33,805 bases of DNA from Acaryochloris sp. IP29b_bin.176 (GCA_028285315.1 JANQPU010000200.1:1-33805); one strand, 5' to 3'. Shown: positions 17,595 to 27,251, counted from the first letter of the stretch. Translations and numbers: made by a program. The notes: generated by a model from the sequence alone, not told the origin.

Positions 17595-18641
17595 ATGCCC
17601 CTGACCCCCAACGTAACGACCAATCCTTGCCCGCAAATTTATAGCGAAATTATTGATGTGCGATCGCCCGCCGAATATGCGGAAGATCATCTCCCTGGAG
17701 CCATCAATTTGCCGGTTCTCAATAACCAGGAACGGGCTGAGGTGGGAACGCTATACAAGCAAGTGTCGGCATTTGTGGCTCGTAAGCAGGGGGCGGCTCT
17801 TGTGGCCCAAAATCTCTCTTATCACTTGAGTCACCACTTTGCAGATAAACCAAAGGGATATCATCCGTTTATTTACTGCTGGCGCGGAGGACAGCGATCG
17901 CACAGTATGGCCTTGGTCCTAACCCAGGTAGGATGGCAAACCACCTTGCTAGATGGGGGATACAAGACTTATCGCACCTATGTGCGAGAGCAATTAGAGC
18001 AGGTGCCGCATCGCTTTTCGTATCGCATTTTATGCGGGCTAACGGGCACAGCTAAAACTGAGATTTTACAGAGACTCTCTCAAGCCCAGGCGCAAGTCTT
18101 GGACTTGGAGGGCTTGGCTAATCATCGAGGGTCTTTGCTAGGGGCAGCCGAAACCTCTAAACAGCCCTCCCAGAAGAAATTTGAGTCAGATTTACTCTCG
18201 GTTCTGCAAACGTTCGATCCGACCCAACCCGTTTGGATCGAAGCGGAAAGTAGCAAAATTGGTGAACGCTTTGTACCCACGGCCCTATGGGACCAAATGA
18301 AAACCGCTCCTTGCCTTGAGATCCAAACCCCTATGAGCAGTCGAGTGGAATGGTTGCTCTCCCATTACGAGCATTTCATGCACAACCCCTGTTTATTGAA
18401 AGACAAACTGAATCAGCTTCAGCGTAGTTATGGCAAGGCTCGACTTCAGCACTGGCATGAACTGATTGATGGTCAGCAGTGGTCAGCACTTGTGCGATCG
18501 CTGCTTGAAGAACATTACGATCCGGCCTATCGTCGTTCCATGAAACGGCAGTATGCCAATATTCAGCAGAGCTATGACCTGCCCGATTTATCAGCCATTT
18601 CCTTACAAGAATTTGCCCAAAAGCTAGCCGAAACACGGTAG
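17595..18641 (+). CDS. mnmH (selU): tRNA 2-selenouridine synthase
   Basis: Replaces the sulfur of 2-thiouridine at wobble position 34 of certain tRNAs by selenium, through a geranylated intermediate. Residues about 15-130 are a rhodanese domain with the catalytic Cys95 in FIYCWRGGQRS. It is followed by a P-loop domain with Walker A GLTGTAKT (148-155). The ordering and the CWRGGQRS signature are diagnostic for SelU, and the length of 348 is normal. No selD or other selenium gene is present in the window, so activity depends on a selenophosphate synthase elsewhere. Confidence 0.93.
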   Translation: MPLTPNVTTNPCPQIYSEIIDVRSPAEYAEDHLPGAINLPVLNNQERAEVGTLYKQVSAFVARKQGAALVAQNLSYHLSHHFADKPKGYHPFIYCWRGGQRSHSMALVLTQVGWQTTLLDGGYKTYRTYVREQLEQVPHRFSYRILCGLTGTAKTEILQRLSQAQAQVLDLEGLANHRGSLLGAAETSKQPSQKKFESDLLSVLQTFDPTQPVWIEAESSKIGERFVPTALWDQMKTAPCLEIQTPMSSRVEWLLSHYEHFMHNPCLLKDKLNQLQRSYGKARLQHWHELIDGQQWSALVRSLLEEHYDPAYRRSMKRQYANIQQSYDLPDLSAISLQEFAQKLAETR

Positions 18642-18777
18642 TAGACTTCCCTTCAATCATCCTGGCCTTGCGACACAGATATGTGAGCAAGATCATCTCT
18701 TCCTATGACTGAGATCATCTGTTTGCTGTAACGAGCGTCCTAGGATTGGACTGACACATCGAGAAATTTAGACCTTG

Positions 18778-18957
18778 CGAACCAAGAGTTATTCAGATAT
18801 TGAAGGTTTAGATTTCGGGGGAGTAGCCAATCATAACAGCGCTATCTTGGCATCCCAGGCCCTCAACCCATAACTAGACGTTGCCAATCAAACGGTGAAA
18901 GCCCCCATTGAAAGAACCATCCCTCACCTACGTCCTGGTTTTTATCTCAACAATTAA
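18778..18957 (+). pseudogene. possible remnant of an unrecognised gene
   Basis: The 18642-18969 gap has no intact gene. One frame reads as protein-like for 60 codons: RTKSYSDIEGLDFGGVANH, then SAILASQALNP, a TAA, then LDVANQTVKAPIERTIPHL and RPGFYLNN, then TAA. The text on both sides of the inner stop looks like natural protein, suggesting a decayed C-terminus. I do not recognise the family, and it could be chance. Confidence 0.25.
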
Positions 18958-18969
18958 CACTTACCTGAT

Positions 18970-19656
18970 ATGAATTACTCTGAGACCTTTCTCAATTTGC
19001 TGAAAGACCGTCAATCCTTCCTGCAAGAAATTCACGATGGCAAACGACTCAATAGTAAAATTTCGGCTTTATTACTCTGTAGTTTCTGCTGCTTTGCCAT
19101 CTATGGCAGTATTGTCGGCTCCTTTCATAGCCCCATGCAGGCCGTGTCATCTGCGATCAAACTACCGGCACTTTATCTAATTACATTAGTAGTTTGCTTG
19201 CCTGCACTTTACATTTTTAATGCTCTCTTTGGGTCAAAGAAAACGCTGACACAGCACTTCACCTATGTGCTGAGTGCGGCCTCCGTTATCTCCATTCTGC
19301 TCTGTGGATTTGCTCCCATCACCCTCTTTTTCATTATTACCATTTCGCCTATCAAAGACTATGCCTTCTACCTACTCTTAAATGTGGTGATTTTTGCCCT
19401 TACCGGGGTGTTTGGAGTCACCTTTCTGTATCAGGCGATGCGTCCTGCTGATAAAGATAGTGCCAACTACAAGCTTAGACTCACGATCTTGAGACTCTGG
19501 TTGGGACTTTATGGTGTGGTGGGGAGTCAATTGGGATGGATTTTGAGACCATTCTTCGGTTCTCCAGGACAGTTCGAATGGTTTCGCGCCCGAGAAGGTA
19601 ATTTTATTACTGGAGTTTGGAATACTCTGATCAATCTTCTGGATGGTGCTGGATAG
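18970..19656 (+). CDS. multi-pass membrane protein (Yip1-like)
   Basis: A 228-residue protein with about five to six membrane helices (for example LLLCSFCCFAIYGSIVGSF and LITLVVCLPALYIFNALF) and a short polar N-terminus (FLNLLKDRQSFLQEI). The layout is like Yip1-domain proteins; relatives in cyanobacteria are often labelled actin-binding WH2 domain-containing protein, a label I would not trust. Function unknown. It ends 5 bp before the next gene, so the pair forms an operon. Confidence 0.7.
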   Translation: MNYSETFLNLLKDRQSFLQEIHDGKRLNSKISALLLCSFCCFAIYGSIVGSFHSPMQAVSSAIKLPALYLITLVVCLPALYIFNALFGSKKTLTQHFTYVLSAASVISILLCGFAPITLFFIITISPIKDYAFYLLLNVVIFALTGVFGVTFLYQAMRPADKDSANYKLRLTILRLWLGLYGVVGSQLGWILRPFFGSPGQFEWFRAREGNFITGVWNTLINLLDGAG

Positions 19657-19661
19657 CGGCT

Positions 19662-20348
19662 ATGACCCCGGCGTTAGAAGACTTGTGGATCTCTGCTCTT
19701 GAAATTGAACGTCTGAGCGGCCTAGAAGTTAGTGACCATATCCTCAATGGCTTCCTGTGGGGGGCCTATCGGCTGCCGATATGGTCTCCGAGACGTCTAT
19801 TGGTGGTGGTAACGACGGAATCTTTGGTTCTGGGACTCATGCTGATTTTTGCAACCCCCCTCGGTCTGGGATTCTCGCGAGGATCAACTTCAGATCACGC
19901 TGTTTTGGCGTGGATAGGTGCGATCTCACTTTCTCTCTGGATTATTCGCCAGGTAAGAATGTGGTTTAAAGCTCAACATCTGCGGAGCTTTATGCGATTG
20001 CTAGATGAAGTAGATCATTACCATCAAGTGTTGCAGGCCGTCGATTTGTTTGAGCAATTAAGTGGTGCCGAGCAGATGCAACCTATGCTTATGGAAGCCC
20101 TCCATAAAGCACGAGAAAGTTTAATTGCAGGTCTGATGACGGAGAAAATCCTGCGGCAAAATCATGGGCTACTATCTCGTCGCCAAGCGCTGTTGGACAA
20201 TATTGAGCAAAATCTCATGACTTTGCAGTCGATAGAACTACAGCATCAAGCCCAAAACTACAGTGATATTTTGAATCAAGCCGTCGATATCAGTATCCGA
20301 GTGCAAGATGAGGTAAACAAACTATCCCATCTAGAATCAAGCCGTTGA
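19662..20348 (+). CDS. membrane protein with coiled-coil C-terminus
   Basis: A 228-residue protein of unknown function. Two hydrophobic helices lie near residues 46-68 and 78-97. They are followed by about 120 residues of amphipathic helix, rich in Leu/Gln/Glu (HYHQVLQAVDLFEQL to DEVNKLSHLE), likely coiled coil and cytoplasmic. The frame can extend to 19617, overlapping the upstream gene, but ATG 19662, 5 bp after the preceding stop, is the natural start. Tight spacing with the Yip1-like gene suggests the two proteins work together in a membrane. Confidence 0.68.
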   Translation: MTPALEDLWISALEIERLSGLEVSDHILNGFLWGAYRLPIWSPRRLLVVVTTESLVLGLMLIFATPLGLGFSRGSTSDHAVLAWIGAISLSLWIIRQVRMWFKAQHLRSFMRLLDEVDHYHQVLQAVDLFEQLSGAEQMQPMLMEALHKARESLIAGLMTEKILRQNHGLLSRRQALLDNIEQNLMTLQSIELQHQAQNYSDILNQAVDISIRVQDEVNKLSHLESSR

Positions 20349-20368
20349 CCAACAAGGTGGCCAGATTC

Positions 20369-20815
20369 TTAGTTCGCTGATTGTTGCAGCCATTGGTCTA
20401 AGCGGGGAAATTCATCCTCGATGGTCAACTTGCTCCGTTCATTCGTTGAATCTTCATCTGTTGTGAATGAACCATATTCAAGACCTGCCATGAGCAAATG
20501 TCGGAAATCGCTTTTATCTGCTGGGTTCATGCCTGTGAGCAGGCTTAGCACTTTCTCTTCACCCAGTTGGTAGGTAACTTTTGCCAAGACTTCGCCATGC
20601 CAATAACAGAAGGACGCTCCTCCACAGTCAAACTTTATGAGGGTCTTAAAGGCTTTCGAGTTGCCCTTGATAGATTCTTGAATCAAGGTTTTATAGGCGT
20701 TCTGTTCTTGGGTATCAAAAAAGTTAAGCAGCTTTTGGCTAATGGGGATGTCTGAAGCCTGTAGGGGGCTACTCGCTAACCACATACTGGCAACTAACAC
20801 TCCCAATGCATACAT
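20369..20815 (-). CDS. small exported protein, function unknown
   Basis: A 148-residue protein. The N-terminus is a signal peptide (MYALGVLVASMWLASSPLQA, likely cleavage after LQA). The mature part is helical and holds two nearby Cys (FDCGGASFCYWHG), which may form a disulfide in the periplasm. No family is recognised. GTG 20833 would add six residues; ATG 20815 is preferred. It is convergent with the membrane operon (20 bp apart) and lies downstream of the first kinase gene on the same strand. Confidence 0.6.
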   Translation of the reverse strand: MYALGVLVASMWLASSPLQASDIPISQKLLNFFDTQEQNAYKTLIQESIKGNSKAFKTLIKFDCGGASFCYWHGEVLAKVTYQLGEEKVLSLLTGMNPADKSDFRHLLMAGLEYGSFTTDEDSTNERSKLTIEDEFPRLDQWLQQSAN

Positions 20816-20885
20816 GACTGGGCCAAATAACACAGTGGAGACCTCTTGCTTCTCCGACCGTTATAACAGTGGGATATAAAAAGGG

Positions 20886-22901
20886 CTACTGTAATTTCCT
20901 CAGTAAATTACGGGTGATTCTATACCGTCTAGTGTCTCCTTGTTGCTGAAAGAGATCGGCCGCTATTTTTAGATCCTCGATCGCACTAGTGATATCATTC
21001 AGCTTGCTTTTGGCACTGCCCCGGTTGTAGTAGCTATCGGCGGGGCTATCACTATTCCCCCAACCAGAATTAATCCTTAAGGCTTGGGTATAGTCTTCAA
21101 TGGCTGCTTTATATCGCTTGAGGGCATGCTTGGCCTTACCACGGGCACTGTAGGCAAAAGAGCTTTGTGGATCTAGGCGAATGGTTTCGGTACAGTCTGC
21201 GATCGCACCTTCGGCATCTTTCAATTTCAGTTTGGCTTCCCCTCGATTGCAATAGGCAAAGGGGCTCTCAGGATTAAGGCGGATGGCCTCTGTGAAATCT
21301 TGAATGGCCCTGCGACTGTTCCCTAACTTGTATTTGGCTACCCCTCGGTTATTGAAGGTATCCGAGTTCTCGGGATTGAGACGGATGGCTTCGGAATAGT
21401 CTTCGATAGCTCCAGCATGATTATTCAATGCCGCTTTAGAAATTCCGCGCTGTAAATAGGCTGGCTCGTATTGAGGATTAAGGCGAATGGCTTGGCTATA
21501 GTCTTCAATCGCCGCGCGGTGCTCTTGGAGAGTAGATTTGACATTGCCGCGATTAAAAAAGGCCAGAGTGAACTGAGGATTGGTTTGGATGGCTTGGTTG
21601 TAGTCTTCGATTGCTGCCTCATAGTCTTTACGGGCGAATTTCACATTCCCACGACCATTGAAGGCATAGGCATTGTCTGGGTCATGCCTTAGGGTTTCTT
21701 CGTAGTCTTTCAGAGCCTCTGAATATTGTTCTAAGGCATATTTGGCATTGCCCCGCCCCAAATAGGCTTGGACATTATCAGGACTGAGACGAATCGCTTC
21801 AGAATAATCTGCGATCGCAGCTTCATAATCTTGCCGATTATACTTGGCATCCCCTCGGCGAATAAACGCTGTGGCACTTTCTCCTGATGTTTCAGAGGAG
21901 GGGGTGCGTGTGGCAAGCATGTAGGTGACCCCTGCCAAACTCCCTAGGAGCACGAATGCGATCGCAGTGCCTATCCAGATCTTCCGAGATTTGCCAATCT
22001 GGCTGAACCCCTTGGAGAGATTAGGGGGATGACGGGTTAAGCCTTCTAAGAGTTCCTGGGCCGACTGGTACCGTTGGCTAGGATCTGGATGCAGCAATTG
22101 GGTCAGGGTGGCTTGTAGCTCTGAACTACAGGATGAATTCACATGAGCCTGCCAATTCTGGCTCCAGGTCTGTCCTTGGGTTTGAATCAGTGTTGAAGGG
22201 GATATACCACTGAGAAGATGAAAGCAAGTCGCGCCTAACCCATATAGATCACTCACCGGGCTAGCTTGTCCCCGCAGTTGTTCAGGTGGTCTATAGCCAA
22301 TAGAACGACTGCTGGTTGGCCGCTGTAAGGCTTGCGTTTCGTTTAAAAACTGGGCAATTCCAAAATCAATCAGGATGTAGTGCCCCCGAATATCTTGGAG
22401 AATATTTTCTGGTTTCAGATCTCTATGCACCACGCCTTGATCATGCACCACCTGCAGCACAGGCAACAGATCCAAGAGCAAGTTGCGAATTTGGACTTCG
22501 CTGAACGTTCCTTGTTGCAACTGTTCGAGTAAGGTTTTTCCCTCAATTAACTGGTGAACCAGATAGAGATACTCGCCTTCTTGGAAGTAGGCGAGTAAAT
22601 CCGGGAGCTGGGGATGATGGCCTAACGCTTGCAACTGCTTGGCTTCATTCTGAAATAGTTGAACCGCATTAGGATTTGCGCCTAAGGTTTTCAGGGTTAG
22701 TTGCTTGACGATGCATGGAGTGTTGAGCTGATCGATATCCTTCGCCAGGTAGGTCTTACCCCATCGCCCAGACCCCAGCGGTTTTACGAGCTTGTAGTGT
22801 TTGTGCAAGAACTGAACTAAGGCAGTACCGCATTGCTGACAATACTTGTGAGTGTCAGGGTTGAGAGGCTTCGTGCACTCAGGATTCAGACAACATGTCA
22901 T
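20886..22901 (-). CDS. zinc-ribbon Ser/Thr protein kinase with TPR repeats
   Basis: A 671-residue Hanks-type kinase. The N-terminus is a zinc ribbon (CCLNPEC and YCQQCG, residues 3-24). The kinase domain covers about 36-290, with the glycine loop GSGRWG (43-48), Lys66 in CIVKQL, catalytic HRDLKPEN (Asp161) and DFG (Asp179). One membrane helix lies at about 308-330. The remaining 340 residues are about nine TPRs of the form AIEDYSEAIRLNPE, expected to lie outside the cytoplasm. The kinase motifs are complete, so it should be active. Targets are unknown. It is a paralogue of the gene at 24173-26140, with the same domain order. Confidence 0.93.
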   Translation of the reverse strand: MTCCLNPECTKPLNPDTHKYCQQCGTALVQFLHKHYKLVKPLGSGRWGKTYLAKDIDQLNTPCIVKQLTLKTLGANPNAVQLFQNEAKQLQALGHHPQLPDLLAYFQEGEYLYLVHQLIEGKTLLEQLQQGTFSEVQIRNLLLDLLPVLQVVHDQGVVHRDLKPENILQDIRGHYILIDFGIAQFLNETQALQRPTSSRSIGYRPPEQLRGQASPVSDLYGLGATCFHLLSGISPSTLIQTQGQTWSQNWQAHVNSSCSSELQATLTQLLHPDPSQRYQSAQELLEGLTRHPPNLSKGFSQIGKSRKIWIGTAIAFVLLGSLAGVTYMLATRTPSSETSGESATAFIRRGDAKYNRQDYEAAIADYSEAIRLSPDNVQAYLGRGNAKYALEQYSEALKDYEETLRHDPDNAYAFNGRGNVKFARKDYEAAIEDYNQAIQTNPQFTLAFFNRGNVKSTLQEHRAAIEDYSQAIRLNPQYEPAYLQRGISKAALNNHAGAIEDYSEAIRLNPENSDTFNNRGVAKYKLGNSRRAIQDFTEAIRLNPESPFAYCNRGEAKLKLKDAEGAIADCTETIRLDPQSSFAYSARGKAKHALKRYKAAIEDYTQALRINSGWGNSDSPADSYYNRGSAKSKLNDITSAIEDLKIAADLFQQQGDTRRYRITRNLLRKLQ

Positions 22902-23382
22902 AAAGCAGCAATCTTCCGGGAATTAATGGCCTCAAACAGTTGTCAGAGCATATTCAGTATCGGATAAAGACCTTCATCAGAGCAAACTCATTTCCTCCAA
23001 TGCGGTCAAATCGCTATTTTCCCCCACCGCTTAAAAGCACGAGAAGACAGCCCATCAATGGTAATTCTCAAAAGTAAGTGATCGGCTGTTTGAGCAATTC
23101 TAAAAACAAGTCAGAAGATATGGCTGTTATTTTTAGCATTAATGCTATAACTCCCAAATTAATTCGATCGGTATAAAAAATATCTGAGATCTGAATCAAT
23201 CACTTCATTAGTAATTTTCAAGATTTAAAAAATATTGAGAAGAAGTATATTGGCAATGATCTAGTTTATCTGCTCTTGTTAAAAATCGGAAAAATAGTAT
23301 ATTCAAAGTGCAACCGGATTCACTTATGATCGAATTTGGAAATCGTGTTCTACTTTATTTTGCTCTAGAAGGAGCTATGTCT
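22902..23382. other. AT-rich spacer without recognised genes
   Basis: About 480 bp between the divergent kinase and the membrane methyltransferase genes. It is AT-rich, especially 23100-23310, and should hold promoters for both. I see no tRNA, terminator or clear inverted repeat in it. Confidence 0.4.
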
Positions 23383-24036
23383 ATGAAGGTTAAGCATTTT
23401 ATAAATCTTCACAAAGGGACTACTTTTATCTTTGTTTTAGGGCTAATGTTTATTTATCAAAATTTCAGCTTAGGACCGTGGGTTTATTTAGCGCTTCATG
23501 GCTCCTATGGTATTTTATGGCTCTTGAAAGATAGACTTTTCCCTGATAAGCGCTGGGAGGAAGAGTTTCCTTTGGCTATAAATCTGATTGGATTTGCGGT
23601 GATAAGTTTATATTGGGTGGCACCCTTTATCTTAGTCAGTCATCAAGTTGAACCCCCTCTTCCTCTGCTATCAGCAGCAATTACGCTCAATATGTTTGGA
23701 ATCTTCCTTCATTTTTGTAGTGATGCGCAAAAATTCTATACTCTCAAGTATCAGCCTGGATTAATTACTGAAGGCTTCTTCGCTCGCTGCCGAAATACTA
23801 ATTATCTTGGTGAAATTTTTATTTATTTAGCATTTGCAATGCTAACGATGCACTGGCTACCCTTTTTGATTCTAGGAGGATTTATTGTAGCTATTTTTAT
23901 CCCCAATATGCTTAAAAAAGAACAATCTCTATCTCGATATCCTGGATTTGATGAATATCGAGCTAAGTCTGGATTACTATTCCCTATATTTACGGGATAT
24001 CATAGCCAGGATACAGCACCCTCACCTAAGATTTAG
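23383..24036 (+). CDS. isoprenylcysteine methyltransferase-like membrane protein
   Basis: A protein of 217 residues with about five membrane helices. The C-terminal part has the ICMT/DUF1295/steroid-reductase-type arrangement: FARCRNTNYLGEIFIYLAF, then a helix pair, then KKEQSLSRYPGFDEYRAKSG. The N-Y-x-G-E and E-x-x-L-x-R-Y-P motifs bind SAM or cofactor and are conserved in that superfamily. The substrate is unknown. AAGGAG (23369-23374) is 8 nt before ATG 23383, so I choose that start rather than GTG 23308 or ATG 23377. The gene is AT-richer than its neighbours and sits between two paralogous kinase genes that face the other way. Confidence 0.78.
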   Translation: MKVKHFINLHKGTTFIFVLGLMFIYQNFSLGPWVYLALHGSYGILWLLKDRLFPDKRWEEEFPLAINLIGFAVISLYWVAPFILVSHQVEPPLPLLSAAITLNMFGIFLHFCSDAQKFYTLKYQPGLITEGFFARCRNTNYLGEIFIYLAFAMLTMHWLPFLILGGFIVAIFIPNMLKKEQSLSRYPGFDEYRAKSGLLFPIFTGYHSQDTAPSPKI

Positions 24037-24172
24037 ATATTGTGTGAAGAATAGAGTTTTTTCCTCAAACAAAAGATTTACCTTCACTTTGCAGAACAAA
24101 ATCTTTTTAAATAGAGCAAGGAAGCAGAGTAGGTTAGTATTGCGCTAAATGAACGAAATACAGTCGTTCCCA

Positions 24173-26140
24173 TTAATTCCCGACTTGCTTCGCTTCCGCA
24201 GCTTGAAGCCGTCTCAGTTCTCGCAGAGCATTTTGTTGACGTTGATCACCCCGTTTCTGATAGAGATTGGCCGCAGTTTGAAAATCGGCCTTCGCTCCTT
24301 CAATATCATCCTGAACTTCCTTCACAAATCCGCGATTGAAGTAGGCAACCGCATAGTTTGGGTCTAATCGGATTGCCATATTGTAGTCCTGGAGAGCCTC
24401 TTGATAATTCTTGCGGTTGTATTGGGCTAAGCCTCGACCGTTGTAGGCGTCCTCAAGCTGGTCATTCAACTGGATCGCTTGATCAAAATCAGCCAGCTCA
24501 CCCTGCCAATCGCCTAGCTTGCCTTTGGCATGAGCGCGGCCATTATAGGCATTGGCATTATCCCCATCGAGGCGAATCGCGTCATCATAGTCTGCTAGGG
24601 CGGCGCGATAGTTGCCTAGCTCATAGTACGTTCGGCCCCGAGATCGCAACGTATCTGCTCGGTTCGGATCAATGCGTAGAGCTTGATCGTAGTCTGACAG
24701 CGCTCCCTGCAAATTCTTGAGGTTGTATTTGGATAGTCCCCGATTGTGATAAACATTGGCATATTGAGGATTGAGGCGAATGGCCTGGTTGTAGTCTTCA
24801 ATAGCACCTTGATAGTCTTGCAGGGCATGTTTAGCAAGACCCCGATTACCGTAGGTATTAGAGTGTCGATCGTCTAGTTTGAGTGCCTCGTCATAGTCCG
24901 ATAGCGCAGCTTGATAGTCCTGGAGGGCGTATTTGGCTAACCCTCGCTCATTAAAGGCATCGGCATTCTGGGCATCCAGGCGAATGGACTCGTCATAATC
25001 TGCGATCGCACCTTTATAATCCCCCGCTCGATACTTCTCGTACCCACTACGGAGCAGGGCTTCTGCCTGGCTCATGGGCGATATGGATACGGTATCGTTG
25101 GCCCGTATCGCTACATATCCAATCCCAAATAGACTGACTAAACCGAGAAATGCGATCGCAGCCCACATTTTGCCAGACAGTTGGGGGATATGGGGGGGTA
25201 GATAAGATTGAGCCGGTAACGTGATTTTTTGCTGTTGCGGTAAGACAGGCGCAGCCTTCAGATCTTGCAAAACTTCATTGGCAGACTGATAGCGTTGAGC
25301 AGGCTCGATTTGCAGCAGCTTATCGAGAATTTTCTGGAGATCAGGACTTAAGGGTTGAGCAATATATTGCTGCCAGTTTTCACTCCAGAGGTAATTAAAT
25401 TCTAAGGATAGGTGATAGGGAGACACATGGCTGAGTAGATGAAAACAGCTCGATCCCAAACCGTACAAATCTCCCACTGGTGTTGCTCGACCCCGCTGAA
25501 TCTGCTCAGGAGACGCGTAGCCCGGTGAGCCGACAATGGTGCCAGCCCCAGCATGAGCCATTGCCGTTTGCTTCAGCAGTTTCGCCACGCCAAAATCAAT
25601 CAGCACATGCTGACCATCCCGCCGTCGCATAATATTGTCCGGCTTTAAATCGCGATGAATGACCCCTTGATCGTGCAGACTTTGCAATACGGGCAATACA
25701 TCCAGTAGGACCTGTCGGATTTTTTGCTCATCAAAGGTCCCCTCCTTTTCCAGTAGTTCAATTAAATTCAAGCCATCCACATACTGCTGAACCAAATACA
25801 AATTCTGACCTTCTTGAAAGTAGGCCGTCAGCTTCGGGATTTGTGGATGATGCCCCAACTGCTTAAGCTGTCGGGCTTCGCTGGCAAACATATCGATGGC
25901 TTTTTGCTGTTCCCAAGCTTCCGTCGCCTGATAGGTGAGCTTCTTGACCACACAAGGCTCATTCAGCCGATCCGTATCTTCAGCCAGATAGGTATTGCCA
26001 AATCCACCTCGGCCGAGGGGTTTAATCACCTTAAAGCGATCGCGCAACAAATGAACGATAGGCGTGCCACATTGCTGACAAAACTTGTGGGAATCCGGAT
26101 TAATCGGCTTTTTGCAGTCAGGATTTAGGCAGCAAACCAT
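24173..26140 (-). CDS. zinc-ribbon Ser/Thr protein kinase with TPR repeats (paralogue)
   Basis: A 655-residue protein of the same build as the kinase at 20886-22901. It has the zinc ribbon CCLNPDC...CQQCG, the glycine loop GRGGFG (43-48), lysines 66/67 in VVKKL, HRDLKPDN (Asp164) and DFG (Asp182). One membrane helix lies at 325-345, then about eight TPRs (AIADYDESIRLDAQN type) to the C-terminus. The activation segment GTIVGSPGYASPEQ is canonical, unlike the more divergent SIGYRPPEQ of the paralogue. The two probably arose by duplication and then diverged. Substrates are unknown. Confidence 0.93.
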   Translation of the reverse strand: MVCCLNPDCKKPINPDSHKFCQQCGTPIVHLLRDRFKVIKPLGRGGFGNTYLAEDTDRLNEPCVVKKLTYQATEAWEQQKAIDMFASEARQLKQLGHHPQIPKLTAYFQEGQNLYLVQQYVDGLNLIELLEKEGTFDEQKIRQVLLDVLPVLQSLHDQGVIHRDLKPDNIMRRRDGQHVLIDFGVAKLLKQTAMAHAGAGTIVGSPGYASPEQIQRGRATPVGDLYGLGSSCFHLLSHVSPYHLSLEFNYLWSENWQQYIAQPLSPDLQKILDKLLQIEPAQRYQSANEVLQDLKAAPVLPQQQKITLPAQSYLPPHIPQLSGKMWAAIAFLGLVSLFGIGYVAIRANDTVSISPMSQAEALLRSGYEKYRAGDYKGAIADYDESIRLDAQNADAFNERGLAKYALQDYQAALSDYDEALKLDDRHSNTYGNRGLAKHALQDYQGAIEDYNQAIRLNPQYANVYHNRGLSKYNLKNLQGALSDYDQALRIDPNRADTLRSRGRTYYELGNYRAALADYDDAIRLDGDNANAYNGRAHAKGKLGDWQGELADFDQAIQLNDQLEDAYNGRGLAQYNRKNYQEALQDYNMAIRLDPNYAVAYFNRGFVKEVQDDIEGAKADFQTAANLYQKRGDQRQQNALRELRRLQAAEAKQVGN

Positions 26141-26255
26141 TTTTATTCTCTGGGGCTAGAGTTTGCGGGTCTCAGGGGAACACAGTACTCTATCGTTAAT
26201 TTAACGCTGCCCTATGCATTTTGCAGGATTCAGAATCAAAAAATTGCAGTCTGTA

Positions 26256-27251
26256 TTATGTCTGGGGAACGTAGTCGTGGCTAATAAACCAATCGACCGC
26301 TTCTTGAAGTGCCTGTCGGACTGGGGTTTGGGGCAGTCCCAACTCCTGAATAGCTTTAGTAGGATTATAAAACATCATTTGCTTCGCCATTTGTACCCCG
26401 GCTAGGGGCACAGAGGGGGTTTTGCCCATCGCCGCTAGAACCACTTCATCGATCCAGGCGGTGGTCAGGGGAATCCATGCAGGAATCTCGCCTTTGGGAG
26501 CGGACAACCCCGTTAATTCAGCCAGCACATCTAGCATTTCTTTCAGGGTCATATTCTGATTGCCCAGAATATAGCGCTCTCCCGTTTTTCCCTTTTCTAG
26601 GGCCAGCAAATGGCCGCGAACCACGTCTTGCACATGGATAAGGTTCAACCCCGTATTCAAATAAAAGGGCATCTGCCGCCGCAGAAACCGCAAAATCATA
26701 TCGCCTGTGGGTGTGGGTTTAATATCCCAAGGGCCAATGGGGGTGCTGGGATTGACAATCACGATGTCCTGGCCCATTTGGACGGCTTTGTAGGCTTCCT
26801 GCTCTGCCCAATATTTCGACTTTTTATAGTCACCGATCAGCTTCTCCACCGGACTCTGATAGGTTTCATCGGCACTATTCCCTGCTTTCACGCCAATAGC
26901 TGCTACTGAGCTGGTGTAAACAGTGCGTTCAATCCCGGCGTCTCGGGCTGCTTGCAGCAGATTGCGAGTGCCCTCCACATTGCTCTGCCAAAGCTGTTCG
27001 CGGTCGGCTCGCCACAGGCTGTAATGGGCCGCAACATGAAAGAGTATCTGACACCCTTGTAATTTTTGACTCAAGTCGTCATCTGTAAGCCGTCCAGTCA
27101 CTTGCTCCACGTCTAACCCCGCTAGGTTCGTCAGATCGCTTTGGGGCCTGACTAGTACGCGTACTTGATGGCCTTCCGACAACAGTAAACGGACTAGATT
27201 AGCGCCGACGAATCCGGTTGCACCAGTTACAAAAACATTTAATTTGGCCAT
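26256..27251 (-). CDS. hpnA: NAD-dependent epimerase/dehydratase, HpnA type
   Basis: A 331-residue extended short-chain dehydrogenase. The N-terminus has the nucleotide loop VTGATGFVGANL. The active site contains YTSSVAAIG and the YxxxK motif in DYKKSKYWAEQEA. Further family marks are NPSTPIGPWDIKPTPTG and IHVQDVVRGHLLALEKG, close to hopanoid-associated sugar epimerases (HpnA) and dihydroflavonol-4-reductase-like enzymes. HpnA is linked to hopanoid side-chain sugar metabolism. No other hopanoid gene is in the window, so the exact substrate is inferred. The start ATG 27251 gives the usual MAKLNVFVTG start. Confidence 0.85.
   Translation of the reverse strand: MAKLNVFVTGATGFVGANLVRLLLSEGHQVRVLVRPQSDLTNLAGLDVEQVTGRLTDDDLSQKLQGCQILFHVAAHYSLWRADREQLWQSNVEGTRNLLQAARDAGIERTVYTSSVAAIGVKAGNSADETYQSPVEKLIGDYKKSKYWAEQEAYKAVQMGQDIVIVNPSTPIGPWDIKPTPTGDMILRFLRRQMPFYLNTGLNLIHVQDVVRGHLLALEKGKTGERYILGNQNMTLKEMLDVLAELTGLSAPKGEIPAWIPLTTAWIDEVVLAAMGKTPSVPLAGVQMAKQMMFYNPTKAIQELGLPQTPVRQALQEAVDWFISHDYVPQT

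Noticed and set aside
20900..21850. DNA-level repeats inside the kinase genes
   Set aside because: They are explained by the TPR-encoding units of the protein and are not independent elements.
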